From Gemmatimonadaceae bacterium (GTDB lineage: Bacteria; Gemmatimonadota; Gemmatimonadetes; Gemmatimonadales; Gemmatimonadaceae), in assembly GCA_035633115.1 (NCBI GenBank), contig DASQFN010000114.1, positions 124,001 through 188,000 of the forward strand: a stretch of 64,000 bases of DNA. The letters are read 5' to 3'. The notes beneath the pieces are model-generated. The model had not been told where the DNA came from. It did not search any database and saw only the letters and a program-made list of their open reading frames with translations. The position numbers and the translations under genes were made by a program. This document shows positions 24,289-34,479 of the stretch, in pieces; position 1 is the first letter of the stretch, and every line of letters starts with the position of its first letter.

Positions 24289-27087
24289 ATGTCAGCGGAC
24301 CCGATCACCAGCGTCTTCAATGATGGCTACATAGCCGAGGTGTACGAGGCGTACCGGCGCGATCCTGCCTCTGTAGAGGAATCGTGGCGCCAGTTCTTTC
24401 GGTTCGCGGAGTCACTTGGCGCCATCGCGGCCCCAGGGCCCACCGCTGTCCCGGCCGGCCCGACCTCGCGGGCGGTGGACTCCGATCTCCTCAGAAAAGT
24501 CGCCGGCGCCGCGGAGCTCGTTGACTCGATTCGCGCATACGGACATCTCGCCGCCGAGATAGATCCGCTCGGCACGCGGCCGCCCGGCACTCCGGAGCTG
24601 ACGCCGGAGTTCCACGGGATAACCGAGGCCGATCTCGCACTTATTCCAGGCAGCGCCCTCGGTACCTCGGAGTCGACCGCCGCGGAAACAGTCGCGCGGC
24701 TGCGGCACCTCTATTCATCCAATGTCGGATTCGAATTCGACCACCTCGGCGCGGCCACTGAGCGTGAATGGATACGCCATGAGATCGAGAGCGGACGAAT
24801 CCAGCAACCGCTGAGCGGCGAGGAAAAGAAGGCGATTCTCCGCCGGCTCACGCAGGTTGACGCGCTCGAGCGCTTCCTTGGACGCGTATACCAGGGCCAC
24901 AAGCGATTCTCGGTCGAAGGCACCGACATGCTCGTGCCGATGCTCGACGTGTCGATCGACATGGCGGCCGCCTACGGCGCGAAGGAAGTCAGCATCGCAA
25001 TGGCGCATCGCGGCCGCATCAATGTGCTGGCGCACATTCTCGGAAAGGCCTACAGGACTATCTTCGGGGAATTCGAAGGGAAACACGCACTCGACAACGC
25101 CGAAAGCGAGACGGGTGACGTCAAGTACCATCTGGGCGCAAAGGGGCGACGCCAGGTTCTGGGTGGACGCGAGATACTCGTGTCGCTGCTGCCAAATCCC
25201 AGTCACCTCGAATTCGTGAATCCGGTTCTGCAGGGCGCGACACGCGCACGGCAGGATCTGCTCGCGACCGGAAGCGAGCGCGACGAATCATCAGTCGTTC
25301 CAATCGCCATTCACGGGGACGCGGCGTTTCCGGGTGAAGGCGTAGTCGCCGAGACTCTCAACCTGTCGCGCCTTCGCGGGTACCGTGTCGGTGGAACCCT
25401 TCACATCATTACCAACAATCAGGTCGGGTTCACCACTGATCCGTCAGATGGACGCTCGACGCGCTATGCGAGCGATCTGGCGAAGGGCTTTGAAGTTCCC
25501 ATCGTGCACGTCAACGCCGAGCACGCGGACGCATGTGTGCGCGTCGCGCGCCTCGCCGTCGAGTATCGCGCGAAATTCGCCAAGGATTTCCTCATCGATC
25601 TCGTCGGGTACCGGAGGCACGGACACAACGAGACCGACGAGCCATCCTTCACACAGCCTGCGCTGTACAACCAGATACGCGCGCACCCGTCGACCCGCGA
25701 GGTGTGGGGCAGCCGGCTGGTTGCGGAAGGGGTGATGACCGAGGAAGAGGTCGCTGCGCTCGACGCCGATATCACCGGAAAATTCGAAATGATTCAGAGC
25801 TCGGCGACGCCGGCTGACGGAGAGAGTGAGGATCAGGACGTAATTCCTGAAGATGAGCTGGATGAAGCAGGATCCATTAGGACCAGACAAGCACCGCGCG
25901 CCGATCAGCTCATTGCCCTCAACGAGCAGCTGCTCGCGTGGCCGCAGACGATCAAGCCGAATGCAAAGCTCGCGAAGACGCTGCAGCGCCGGCGTGAAGC
26001 GATGGGCGAAGCAGGCGGAATTGACTGGGGCCACGCCGAGACGCTGGCTTTCGCGTCGCTCGTTGCCGAAGGGGCCACCGTGCGCATCACCGGTCAGGAC
26101 GTCGAGCGCGGGACGTTCTCACATCGCCAGTCGGTGCTGCACGATGTGGAGACTGGCGAGGTGTACACACCGCTCAGTCATCTCCCCGAGGCCTCCGGGA
26201 AGTTCGAGGTCTGCAACAGTCCGCTGTCAGAGACTGCGGCGCTCGGATTCGAGTATGGCTTCAGCGTGGTGAGACCGGATGCCCTGGTATTGTGGGAAGC
26301 GCAGTTTGGGGATTTCGTGAACGTTGCCCAGCCGATCATCGATCAATTCATCGCATCCGATCGTGCAAAATGGGGTCAAGACTCGTCTGTGGTCATGCTC
26401 CTCCCGCATGGATATGAAGGGCAGGGCCCTGAGCACTCGAGTGCCCGCCTCGAGCGGTTCCTGCAGCTTTGCGCCGACGGCAACATGCGTGTCGCATATC
26501 CGTCGACGCCCGCCCAGTATTTTCACATTCTCCGCCGGCAGGCAGGAGTAGCGCAAAGACGCCCGCTGGTTCTGATGCAGCCGAAGAGTCTGCTGCGACT
26601 GCCTGAGGCAGCGTCGAAGCTTCACGAACTTACGGACGGTCGCTTTCAGACGGTAATCGACGACGTGGTTGCGGGCGAAGCACGCGAGGCGGTGACGCGG
26701 CTCGTTTTCTGTACCGGAAAGATCTATTACGATCTCATCTCACAACGGAAGCCTCATGTCGCGGTGGTTCGCGTCGAGGAGATCTACCCGTGGCCGCACG
26801 ATGAAGTAGCGCGAATCGTGGATCTCTATCCCGCGGCTGCTGAAGTCGTCTGGGCACAGGAAGAGCCGAAGAACATGGGAGCGTGGAGCTATGTCTCGCC
26901 GCGCTTGCGTGTATCGACTGGCAACGCGATGATCGTGCGCTACATCGGCCGCCCGGAGCGCGCGAGTCCGGCCGAAGGCTACGCATCGGCGCACAAAGCA
27001 GAGCAGGAGCGGATAATCGCGGAAGTGACTGCTGAGCGTCCTGAGCCTGCAGGCGCGAAAAGACGCGGCGCCGCGGTCACCTCATAG
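24289..27087 (+). CDS. sucA: 2-oxoglutarate dehydrogenase E1 component
   Basis: This is the thiamine-diphosphate decarboxylase of the TCA cycle, converting 2-oxoglutarate and passing succinyl to E2. At 932 residues it matches SucA. The N-terminus (FNDGYIAEVYEAYRRDP) is the E1 leader that docks to the complex. AMAHRGRINVLAHILGK, HGDAAFPGEGVVAETLNLS (cofactor Mg/ThDP region), NNQVGFTT and YRRHGHNETDEPSFTQP are diagnostic. The C-terminal transketolase-like half contains the ERGTFSHRQ and LPHGYEGQGPEHSSAR motifs. The last 20 residues are a basic, poorly conserved tail. No E2 (sucB) or lpd gene is next to it, unlike the common sucAB order. Confidence 0.95.
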   Translation: MSADPITSVFNDGYIAEVYEAYRRDPASVEESWRQFFRFAESLGAIAAPGPTAVPAGPTSRAVDSDLLRKVAGAAELVDSIRAYGHLAAEIDPLGTRPPGTPELTPEFHGITEADLALIPGSALGTSESTAAETVARLRHLYSSNVGFEFDHLGAATEREWIRHEIESGRIQQPLSGEEKKAILRRLTQVDALERFLGRVYQGHKRFSVEGTDMLVPMLDVSIDMAAAYGAKEVSIAMAHRGRINVLAHILGKAYRTIFGEFEGKHALDNAESETGDVKYHLGAKGRRQVLGGREILVSLLPNPSHLEFVNPVLQGATRARQDLLATGSERDESSVVPIAIHGDAAFPGEGVVAETLNLSRLRGYRVGGTLHIITNNQVGFTTDPSDGRSTRYASDLAKGFEVPIVHVNAEHADACVRVARLAVEYRAKFAKDFLIDLVGYRRHGHNETDEPSFTQPALYNQIRAHPSTREVWGSRLVAEGVMTEEEVAALDADITGKFEMIQSSATPADGESEDQDVIPEDELDEAGSIRTRQAPRADQLIALNEQLLAWPQTIKPNAKLAKTLQRRREAMGEAGGIDWGHAETLAFASLVAEGATVRITGQDVERGTFSHRQSVLHDVETGEVYTPLSHLPEASGKFEVCNSPLSETAALGFEYGFSVVRPDALVLWEAQFGDFVNVAQPIIDQFIASDRAKWGQDSSVVMLLPHGYEGQGPEHSSARLERFLQLCADGNMRVAYPSTPAQYFHILRRQAGVAQRRPLVLMQPKSLLRLPEAASKLHELTDGRFQTVIDDVVAGEAREAVTRLVFCTGKIYYDLISQRKPHVAVVRVEEIYPWPHDEVARIVDLYPAAAEVVWAQEEPKNMGAWSYVSPRLRVSTGNAMIVRYIGRPERASPAEGYASAHKAEQERIIAEVTAERPEPAGAKRRGAAVTS

Positions 27088-27118
27088 CAGCTCCGGTCTC
27101 GTCCAACCGATTGAATTG

Positions 27119-29449
27119 ATGAAGCGAGTTCTGTTCGCCGTTGTGGCTGCAATGTCGGCTGTCGCGCCGTGCAGCGTCGCTGCGCAGCAGCGCGGAGCGA
27201 ATGCTCCAGCCTCGGCGCGCAATACCGCGCCGACCGAGCGATTACGGGTTCTCTGGGTTGCAGCGCATCCGGACGATGAGGACACACAGCTTCTGACGTG
27301 GCTGTCCCGGAGCGGCCGGGCCGAGGCTGCATACCTGTCGCTGACGCGTGGCGACGGCGGTCAGAATCTCATCGGCAACGAGCTCGGCGAGCAGCTCGGA
27401 ATCATCCGCACCGAAGAGCTGCTGGCGGCGCGGCGGGTTGACGGGGCTCGCCAGTACTTCACTCGAGCGTACGATTTCGGATTCTCGAAAACGGCAGCCG
27501 AGACCTACAACCACTGGCCGAAGGATTCGGTACTCGGGGATGTCGTGACGGTCGTGCGCGCCTTCAGGCCGCACATAATCATGACGACGTTTTCGGGCAC
27601 TCCAACAGATGGCCACGGGCAGCACCAGGTATCGGCGTTTCTGGCAAAGGAGGCATACAATTCCGCAGCCGCTGACACTGTACGGTTTCCAGCTCGCACA
27701 TTCGGTGCGCCATGGACGCCGCTAAAATTCTATCGTTTCGCCCGCTTTTCCCCGGAAGGCACGACAATTCGCGTGAACGTCGGGGAGTACAACGCCAGGC
27801 TCGGCAAGTCGTACGCGGAAATCGCCGCCGAGAGCCGCTCGCAGCACAAATCGCAGGGATTCGGAACGCTGGTGCGGAAGGGAGTGGTCTGGGATCTATT
27901 GCGCCGCGACGCCACACGGGTAAACGCGAACACAGCGCCGAAGGACGAGCGATCGATATTCGATGGTTTGGAGAGCGTCGCGCGCACTACAGCCGCAACC
28001 GTCGATGAGCGACTGGCGGAGCCGAACGTGACGGTCGAGGCGGTATCAGACCGGCGGGTAGTTGCAACCGGCGACAGCGCCCGCGTCACCGTGTCAGTCT
28101 TCAACCGCAGTCCGGTGCGGATCACGGCGCGTCCCGGATGGCCCGGCGCGGCCGCAGGCTCGGTGGTCGCCATCCTGCCCGACAGCAGCTACAAATGGAC
28201 GATGTACGTGCGAGGAAGCCAGATCACGCAGCCGTGGTGGCTGGCGACGCCGCGAAATGGTGATCTCTTTTCTCCCGAGATAGGCCCTCTTTCGGAAGAC
28301 GAGCGCCAGAAGCAGAGCTGGCTCAGCGTGGCTGTGTGCGCGAGCGATGCGAGCTGCGTCACTCACCGGACAGCAGTCGTCTATCATTTCGTCGATCTCG
28401 TGCAGGGCGACATTCAGCGCCCAATTGCTGTTGTTCCGCCAATCAGCATCACGCTGGAGCATCCCCTCGAGCTCGCACGAGCTGGTATTCCGTTCGATCG
28501 GTTTCTGACTGTCACCGTGAGATCGGCGCTGACTTCTCGAAAATCTGTGGTGGTGTCGCTCTCACTGCCCAGCGGACTCACTGCCGATTCGGCGCAACGG
28601 ACGATTACGGTTGACTCGGCCGGGACGCGTGCCGTGACGTTTCGCGTCCGCGGCAGACTTCCGGCAGGAACGCACACGATCGCAGCGAGTGCCGCCACGG
28701 ATGGAATTACAAGCCGCATCGGATACATACCGATCGACTATGAGCATATCACGCCCGAGCGTCAGTATCGCGACGCCACGCTTGCGATCAGGACAGTCGA
28801 CGTCGCAGTGCCTCCCGGTCTTCGTGTGGCCTATATCGCGGGTGTAGGTGACAATGTTGCTCCCGCGCTGAGGCAGCTCGGAATTCCGGTCACGATGGTT
28901 TTGCCCTCGGAGATTCCGGCTACGGATCTGTCGTCGTTCACGACAGTTGTTGTCGGGCCGCGTGCGTATCAAGCCATGAGAGAGCTGATCGACAACAACG
29001 AGTACCTGCTGTCGTACGCGAGAAACGGCGGCACATTGGTGGTTCAATACGGTCAATACGAGATGACGCGGCCGGGTGTGATGCCCTATCCGATCACGAT
29101 TTCACGTCCTCACGACCGTGTAGCTGAGGAGAATGCGGCAGTGACGGTGCTCGAGCCTTCTTCGCGTGCATTCAGCTCACCCAATCGAATCACGAGCGCG
29201 GATTACGAGGGCTGGGTACAGGAGCGCGCGCTATACATGCCGCGCACGTTCGATCCGGCGTATCGCCCGCTCCTCTCGATGAGCGATTCGGGTGAGCAGC
29301 CGAATCGTGGTGCCATCCTCGTCACGCCGTATGGAAAAGGAATGTACGTGTACACGACGCTCGCGTTCTTCCGCCAGCTTCCGGCCGGTGTCAGCGGCGC
29401 CACACGCCTGTTCGTGAATCTCCTCTCGCTCAAGGGCGACGGCAGATGA
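27119..29449 (+). CDS. Exported PIG-L (LmbE-like) deacetylase with large C-terminal region
   Basis: The ATG at 27119 starts a signal peptide (MKRVLFAVVAAMSAV, cleavage near SVAAQ); an in-frame TTG one codon earlier is less likely. The PIG-L zinc deacetylase domain (residues 40-290) has AAHPDDED (H50 and DD) and a later zinc His in GHGQHQ. This family removes acetyl groups from GlcNAc-type sugars and related conjugates. The remaining 480 residues are beta-rich (repeated Ig-like stretches such as RVTVSVFNRSPVRITARP), ending in a Rossmann-like part (RVAYIAGVGDNVAPALRQLG). It overlaps the binding-protein gene by 4 bases. Confidence 0.88.
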   Translation: MKRVLFAVVAAMSAVAPCSVAAQQRGANAPASARNTAPTERLRVLWVAAHPDDEDTQLLTWLSRSGRAEAAYLSLTRGDGGQNLIGNELGEQLGIIRTEELLAARRVDGARQYFTRAYDFGFSKTAAETYNHWPKDSVLGDVVTVVRAFRPHIIMTTFSGTPTDGHGQHQVSAFLAKEAYNSAAADTVRFPARTFGAPWTPLKFYRFARFSPEGTTIRVNVGEYNARLGKSYAEIAAESRSQHKSQGFGTLVRKGVVWDLLRRDATRVNANTAPKDERSIFDGLESVARTTAATVDERLAEPNVTVEAVSDRRVVATGDSARVTVSVFNRSPVRITARPGWPGAAAGSVVAILPDSSYKWTMYVRGSQITQPWWLATPRNGDLFSPEIGPLSEDERQKQSWLSVAVCASDASCVTHRTAVVYHFVDLVQGDIQRPIAVVPPISITLEHPLELARAGIPFDRFLTVTVRSALTSRKSVVVSLSLPSGLTADSAQRTITVDSAGTRAVTFRVRGRLPAGTHTIAASAATDGITSRIGYIPIDYEHITPERQYRDATLAIRTVDVAVPPGLRVAYIAGVGDNVAPALRQLGIPVTMVLPSEIPATDLSSFTTVVVGPRAYQAMRELIDNNEYLLSYARNGGTLVVQYGQYEMTRPGVMPYPITISRPHDRVAEENAAVTVLEPSSRAFSSPNRITSADYEGWVQERALYMPRTFDPAYRPLLSMSDSGEQPNRGAILVTPYGKGMYVYTTLAFFRQLPAGVSGATRLFVNLLSLKGDGR

Positions 29450-30477
29450 GACTCGGGCCGGCAGTTGCGCTTGGTCTGCTGTCGGCGCTCGCATGTTCCA
29501 GCGATAACCGGACGGTCCTCATTGTCTACTCCCCTCACGGGAAGGAGCTGCTGCAGTATTCCGAGAAGGAGTTCGAGAAAGCACATCCGGAGATCGACGT
29601 ACAGTGGGTGGACATGGGCTCGCAGGAGGTCCTCGACCGGGTCCGCGCTGAGAAGGACAATCCACAGGGAGACGTATGGTTTGGCGCGCCGGCGGAGGCA
29701 TTCGACAGGGCGACGCGTGAGAACCTGCTCGAGCCCTACGTCCCGAGCTGGTCGAATGCGATCAGCGTAGAGGGCCGGGAAAATGGCGATCACTGGTACG
29801 GGACGTATTTGACGCCCGAAGTCATTGCCTACAACACCGAGGCTGTCTCTGCGGCAGAGGCACCGAAGGATTGGGACGAAGTTCTCGATCCGAAGTGGAA
29901 GGGCAAGATTCTAATCCGTGATCCGATTGCGTCTGGCACGATGCGCGCGATTTTTGGAGCGATCGTCGCGCGCTCAGTCGCGAGGACCGGCAGCCCGGAA
30001 GCAGGATACGAATGGCTGCGTAAGCTCGACGCCAGTACCCGCGAGTACGTGCTCAACCCGACGATTCTCTATCAGAAGCTCGGCCGACAGGAAGGTATTA
30101 TCACGTTGTGGGACATGCCGGATATCGCAACGCTGAAGCAGCGGACCGGGATTCCGGTCGACTACGTGATTCCGTCCAGCGGCACGCCCGTTCTCGTGGA
30201 CGGAATTGCCATCGTGAAGGGAACGAAGCATCCAAAGGAAGCTCGGCTCTACTACGAGTTCGTGACGACGCCCGAGGCGCTGAAGGCCGCAGCCGAGCAG
30301 TTCCTCAGGATCCCCGCACGTACGGACATTCCCGTATCCTCGCTGCCGAAATGGATTCAGGAAGCGAAGGCGGAGATCAAGCCGATGGCTGTGGATCGGC
30401 GGGTGATGGCCGAGCATCTTGACGAGTGGATGAAGTACTGGGACACGAACATCAGGAATCGCGGGCGCAGGCAGTGA
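29446..30477 (+). CDS. ABC importer substrate-binding lipoprotein (family 1, FbpA/AfuA-like)
   Basis: The N-terminus (MRLGPAVALGLLSALAC) is a lipoprotein-type signal with C17. The mature protein has the class of fold seen in ferric-ion and related binding proteins: TVLIVYSPHGKELL, GDVWFGAPAEAFDRATRENLLEPY and WDEVLDPKWKGKILIRDP. I cannot find a clear iron-binding Tyr pair, so Fe(III), spermidine/thiamine or phosphonate-type ligands all remain possible. It is the second gene of a coupled operon, overlapping the PIG-L gene by ATGA and the ATPase by GTGA. Confidence 0.85.
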   Translation: MRLGPAVALGLLSALACSSDNRTVLIVYSPHGKELLQYSEKEFEKAHPEIDVQWVDMGSQEVLDRVRAEKDNPQGDVWFGAPAEAFDRATRENLLEPYVPSWSNAISVEGRENGDHWYGTYLTPEVIAYNTEAVSAAEAPKDWDEVLDPKWKGKILIRDPIASGTMRAIFGAIVARSVARTGSPEAGYEWLRKLDASTREYVLNPTILYQKLGRQEGIITLWDMPDIATLKQRTGIPVDYVIPSSGTPVLVDGIAIVKGTKHPKEARLYYEFVTTPEALKAAAEQFLRIPARTDIPVSSLPKWIQEAKAEIKPMAVDRRVMAEHLDEWMKYWDTNIRNRGRRQ

Positions 30478-31547
30478 CCGCCGGCGCGCTAGCGCTGAAA
30501 GGCGTCACGCGGCGCTTCGGAGACCACACGGCCGTTGACGACGTTTCGCTGGATATCGCAGCCGGCGAGCTGCTGGCGCTGATCGGTGCCTCGGGGTCGG
30601 GGAAGACCACCACTCTGAGAATTGTCGCCGGCTATGAAGTACCAGATGCCGGAAGGGTTATGCTCGACGGCCGCGACATCACCGCGCTCCCCCCGCAGAA
30701 ACGCGGCTTCGGCATGGTGTTTCAGCACTACGCGCTGTTCCCCCACATGCCGGTGGAAGACAATGTCGCGTTCGGCCTGGAAGCGCGCGGCATCCCAAAG
30801 GCAAAGCGCCTCGACCGCGCTCGTAATGCACTCGAGTCGGTCGGCCTCGGCAGCGCCGGCAAGCGTGGAATCCAGTCGTTATCGGGAGGTGAGCAGCAGC
30901 GTGTAGCGCTCGCTCGCGCGCTGGTGATCGAGCCCCAGGTACTCCTGCTCGACGAGCCCCTTTCGAATCTGGATCCGACGCTCCGCCAGACGACGCGCGA
31001 TGATCTGCGCGCGATGCTACACCGCGTCGGTGTGTCGGCGTTGTTCGTGACGCACGACCAGGAGGATGCGTTCGCAATCGCCGATCGCATTGCGGTGATC
31101 AGGCGGGGGAAGCTTCTCCAGGTGGGAACTCCGGAAGACCTCTATGACAGGCCGGCATCGCTCGGCGTCGCGAGATTCATCGGGCGGTCGACGATTCTGC
31201 CGGCGGAGCCGCTGGGTTCCAGCGAGGACAGAGCTGCGGTGACCATCGGAGGAGTGAAGCGGGAGTTCTCGGTGACGCGACCGCCGAACGCAAAATCAAT
31301 GAGTCGCGAGCTGCGCGTGGTGCTGCGCCCGGATGCTCTGGATCTCCTTCCACCCGACGCTGACGGCGCGTGGACCGGCGAGGTTGCAACGCGCCGATTC
31401 GCGGGCGGAAACGCGGTTTATCGCGTGAAGATGGCCGACAACATCGTGATGGAAGTGGAATCACGCGTAATGAGCGTTCGTGAGGGTGAAAGGGTTGGCG
31501 TCGGTGTTTCGCGCGAGCCGTTGCCGGTGGTCGAGGCAGAGGCGTAG
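30474..31547 (+). CDS. ABC importer ATP-binding protein (FbpC/PotA-like)
   Basis: The GTG at 30474 overlaps the binding-protein stop. The protein has 357 residues. Walker A is GASGSGKT, the Q-loop is in MVFQHYALFPHM, the signature is LSGGEQQRV, Walker B is LLLDEPLSNLD, and the H-loop is FVTHDQEDA. The C-terminal 110 residues form a TOBE-like beta domain (FIGRSTILPAEPL). This layout is typical of the ferric-iron, polyamine and thiamine importer ATPases. It energises the fused permease that follows (1-base overlap, tagtg). Confidence 0.93.
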   Translation: MTAGALALKGVTRRFGDHTAVDDVSLDIAAGELLALIGASGSGKTTTLRIVAGYEVPDAGRVMLDGRDITALPPQKRGFGMVFQHYALFPHMPVEDNVAFGLEARGIPKAKRLDRARNALESVGLGSAGKRGIQSLSGGEQQRVALARALVIEPQVLLLDEPLSNLDPTLRQTTRDDLRAMLHRVGVSALFVTHDQEDAFAIADRIAVIRRGKLLQVGTPEDLYDRPASLGVARFIGRSTILPAEPLGSSEDRAAVTIGGVKREFSVTRPPNAKSMSRELRVVLRPDALDLLPPDADGAWTGEVATRRFAGGNAVYRVKMADNIVMEVESRVMSVREGERVGVGVSREPLPVVEAEA

Positions 31548-33217
31548 TGAACCGCGGCGCGCGCGTCATTCCCAGACCACAGAAGAGCTGGCTGCTCTCG
31601 CTGCCGGTTCTGGCGATTCTGCTATGGACCGTCGTCTACCCCAACGCTGCGGTGATCGCGGGAAGCTTCGAGAACGGACTGGGCCACTGGCGTGAATTTG
31701 CCGCGAGCCGGTCGGAGCGAGAGGCACTGACGACCACGTTGATCATCTCATTCGCGTCGGTGGTGGCGTCATTGCTGATCGGCGTGCCGCTGGCGTTTCT
31801 GCTCGGGCGATTCGAGTTCCCGGGGCGCAGAATCCTGCGTGCCGTGGCAACGCTTCCCGCCGCGCTTCCGCCGCTCGTTGGCGTGATCGCGTTTCTGTTT
31901 CTCTATGGTGAGAGCGGGCTCGTAACGCGCGGAATCCAGCGGACACTGGGTTTGTTGGAGGCACCGTGGCGGCTCACGGGCGTCTGGGCGATAATCTTCG
32001 TGCACGCGTACACGATGTACGTGTACGTCTTTCTGTTCGTCTCCGCCGGTCTCGAGCGCTTCGACACGACCCTCGAGGAAGCAGCCGCCGGACTTGGCGC
32101 GAGCTCGTGGCAGAGGCTGCGGCGAGTGACTCTCCCGCTGCTGATGCCGGCTATCGCCGGCTCGATGCTGCTCGTGTTCATGACAGCGCTCGGCTCATTC
32201 TCGGCGCCTTACGTGTTTGGTGGAGGCATCCGCGTGCTGTCGACGCAGATCGTCGCGTCCAAAATCAACGGAGAGCTTGGGCTAGCCTATGTCGAGACGA
32301 CGGTGCTGGCTATCAGTGCCGTCGCGGGACTGGCGTTGTTCCGGTGGCTCGAGCGAAAGCGGAAGTACACGTCCGCCGGCAAGGGCTCGGCCACCCGTCG
32401 CGTAATTCAGTCACGCCGCGCGAAAGTCGTGGCACTGACTCTGGCAGTGATCACCGTGCTCATTCTGGTGCTGCCACATCTGATGGTGGTGCTCGTGTCG
32501 TTCGCGCGCGACGGAACATGGACGACGCAGGTCATTCCTCCGGAGTACACGCTGGAGAATTATCGGCGGCTGTTCTCGGAACCGCAGCTCTGGCGCCCGA
32601 TCGCGAACAGCGTTTCGATGGCGCTCATCGCGACGGCGGCGAACGTTGTCGTGTGCTTCGTCGCGGCGTATCTGATCGTTCTGAGAGAGTTCAGCGGTCG
32701 CCGTCTGCTCGAAATATTAGTTGCGCTCCCGTGGGCTATTCCCGCGACGGCAATTGCGCTAGGGCTGGCGGCGACGTTCAACCAGAACGACCTGGCGACA
32801 GCCAGATTGCTGATAGTTGGGACGTTCTGGATTCTTCCGCTCGCCTACTTCATTCGAGACATACCTCTGGTTGCGACGGCGGTGGAGGGCTCGCTCAGGC
32901 AGATGGACCCGTCGCTCGAGGATGCGGCCCGCGGGCTCGGTGCTTCGTGGTGGCTGACGATGCGTCGCGTGGTGCTCCCTGCGGCGCGGCCTGGGCTGGT
33001 TGCTGGTGCATTGTTAGCGGCCGTGACTGCTGTCGGCGAGTTCGTGGCGAGCGTTGTCCTCTATACGCATGCCAACCGGCCCATCTCCATCGAGATCCTG
33101 GCGCAGCTGAGAGCGCTCGCCTTCGGAACCGCCGCAGCCTACAGCGTGCTGCTGATTGTGCTCGTCCTGTTGATGACCCTCACCGCGCGCACGCTCGAGG
33201 AGAGAATCGCAAGTTGA
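31547..33217 (+). CDS. ABC importer permease, two fused halves (FbpB/ThiP-like)
   Basis: This 556-residue permease has about 12 membrane segments in two similar halves. Each half carries the EAA loop that contacts the ATPase: LEEAAAGLGASSWQRLRRVTLP and the second at LEDAARGLGASWWLTM. The fused layout is that of FbpB/AfuB and ThiP. The start is a GTG overlapping the ATPase stop by one base. Together with the binding protein and ATPase it makes a complete importer. The stop overlaps the NDH-2 start by 4 bases (TTGA). Confidence 0.92.
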   Translation: MNRGARVIPRPQKSWLLSLPVLAILLWTVVYPNAAVIAGSFENGLGHWREFAASRSEREALTTTLIISFASVVASLLIGVPLAFLLGRFEFPGRRILRAVATLPAALPPLVGVIAFLFLYGESGLVTRGIQRTLGLLEAPWRLTGVWAIIFVHAYTMYVYVFLFVSAGLERFDTTLEEAAAGLGASSWQRLRRVTLPLLMPAIAGSMLLVFMTALGSFSAPYVFGGGIRVLSTQIVASKINGELGLAYVETTVLAISAVAGLALFRWLERKRKYTSAGKGSATRRVIQSRRAKVVALTLAVITVLILVLPHLMVVLVSFARDGTWTTQVIPPEYTLENYRRLFSEPQLWRPIANSVSMALIATAANVVVCFVAAYLIVLREFSGRRLLEILVALPWAIPATAIALGLAATFNQNDLATARLLIVGTFWILPLAYFIRDIPLVATAVEGSLRQMDPSLEDAARGLGASWWLTMRRVVLPAARPGLVAGALLAAVTAVGEFVASVVLYTHANRPISIEILAQLRALAFGTAAAYSVLLIVLVLLMTLTARTLEERIAS

Positions 33218-34479
33218 AGAGGCACATCATCATCATTGGCGGAGGTTTTGGAGGACTCACTGCAGCGCGGACGCTGCGCAACGTGTACGCCGACATCACG
33301 GTCATCGACCGGACGAATCATCACCTCTTTCAGCCGCTGCTCTATCAGGTTGCGACGGCTTCACTCGCTCCGAGCGATATTGCGGCCCCGATCCGGTGGA
33401 TACTGCGCCGGCAGCAGAACACCTCGGTAATCCTCGGGGAGGTGAAGACCGTGGATGCCGCGCGAAAGGTCGTCGGCCTCGACGACGGCCGCGAGATCGC
33501 TTACGACTATCTCATCCTGGCCGCCGGGTCGCGACATGCCTATTTCGGGCACGACGAGTGGGAGCCGCTGGCGCCGGGACTGAAGGCTATCGAAGATGCC
33601 TCGGAGATGCGACGGCGGTTCCTGCTGGCGTTCGAGCGCGCGGAGACATCGACAAGAGATGCCGAGAGGGATGCATTGCTGACTTTCGTAATCGTGGGAG
33701 GCGGACCGACGGGCGTCGAGCTGTCCGGCGCACTGCCGACCATCGCGCGGAAGGCACTGTACAGGGAATACCGTCACATCGACACGCGCACGACACGGGT
33801 GATCCTCCTCGAAGGCGGTCCCAGGATTCTTCCGTCCTTTCCTGAATCGCTGGCGAGAACGGCGCACCGAAACCTTGGCGAACTGGGTGTCGAAGTGCGC
33901 ACACACTCGGTGGTGACCCGCATCGAGCCCGAAGCAGTGTACGTCGGAGATGAGCGGATACCCACTTGCACCGTGTTCTGGGCAGCGGGGAATGCGGCAT
34001 CGCCGCTAGGAAAAACTCTGGGCGTTCCAATGGACGGAGCGGGCCGGATCAGAGTCGAGGCGGACCTCTCAGTTCCCGGCCACTGTGAAGTCTTCGTCGC
34101 CGGCGACATGGCGCTGGTAGAGCGCGGTGAGAAGCCACCGGTGCCGGGCGTCGCTCCCGCAGCGAACCAGGAGGGCCGGACTGCCGCACAAAACGTCATG
34201 CGCCTGATGCGCGGAGAGCCCACAAAGCCATTCCGCTACAGCAACAAGGGCGACCTCGCGGTGATCGGGCGATCACGCGCGATTGCCGATCTCGGAAGGA
34301 TTCACTTCACCGGCCGTCCGGCGTGGCTCTTCTGGTTGACGTTACACATCATGTATCTGGTGGGCTTCCGAAACCGGTTGAGTGTCCTGCTTCAGTGGGT
34401 ATATGGCTACTTCACCTACCAGCGCGGGGTGCGGGTAATCACCAACCGCGAGCGAGACCCGCCCGCTAGGCCTGCGTAG
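33214..34479 (+). CDS. Type II NADH dehydrogenase (NDH-2) family flavoprotein
   Basis: The TTG at 33214, in a 4-base overlap with the permease stop, gives 421 residues. Both dinucleotide-binding motifs are present: IIIIGGGFGGLTAARTL (FAD) and VIVGGGPTGVELSG (NADH). The family pattern NHHLFQPLLYQVATASL and the quinone-side motif APAANQEGRTAAQN are also seen, and hydrophobic and amphipathic helices near the C-terminus can attach it to the inner membrane. Family members oxidise NADH and reduce quinone without pumping protons. Translation coupled to an importer is unusual. A role in reducing imported metal, or plain respiration, are both possible (inference). Confidence 0.9.
   Translation: MKRHIIIIGGGFGGLTAARTLRNVYADITVIDRTNHHLFQPLLYQVATASLAPSDIAAPIRWILRRQQNTSVILGEVKTVDAARKVVGLDDGREIAYDYLILAAGSRHAYFGHDEWEPLAPGLKAIEDASEMRRRFLLAFERAETSTRDAERDALLTFVIVGGGPTGVELSGALPTIARKALYREYRHIDTRTTRVILLEGGPRILPSFPESLARTAHRNLGELGVEVRTHSVVTRIEPEAVYVGDERIPTCTVFWAAGNAASPLGKTLGVPMDGAGRIRVEADLSVPGHCEVFVAGDMALVERGEKPPVPGVAPAANQEGRTAAQNVMRLMRGEPTKPFRYSNKGDLAVIGRSRAIADLGRIHFTGRPAWLFWLTLHIMYLVGFRNRLSVLLQWVYGYFTYQRGVRVITNRERDPPARPA

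Noticed and set aside
31966-33213. Long frame upstream of NDH-2 in the permease gene
   Set aside because: It is the NDH-2 frame extended through the permease gene; the TTG at 33214 is the natural start.
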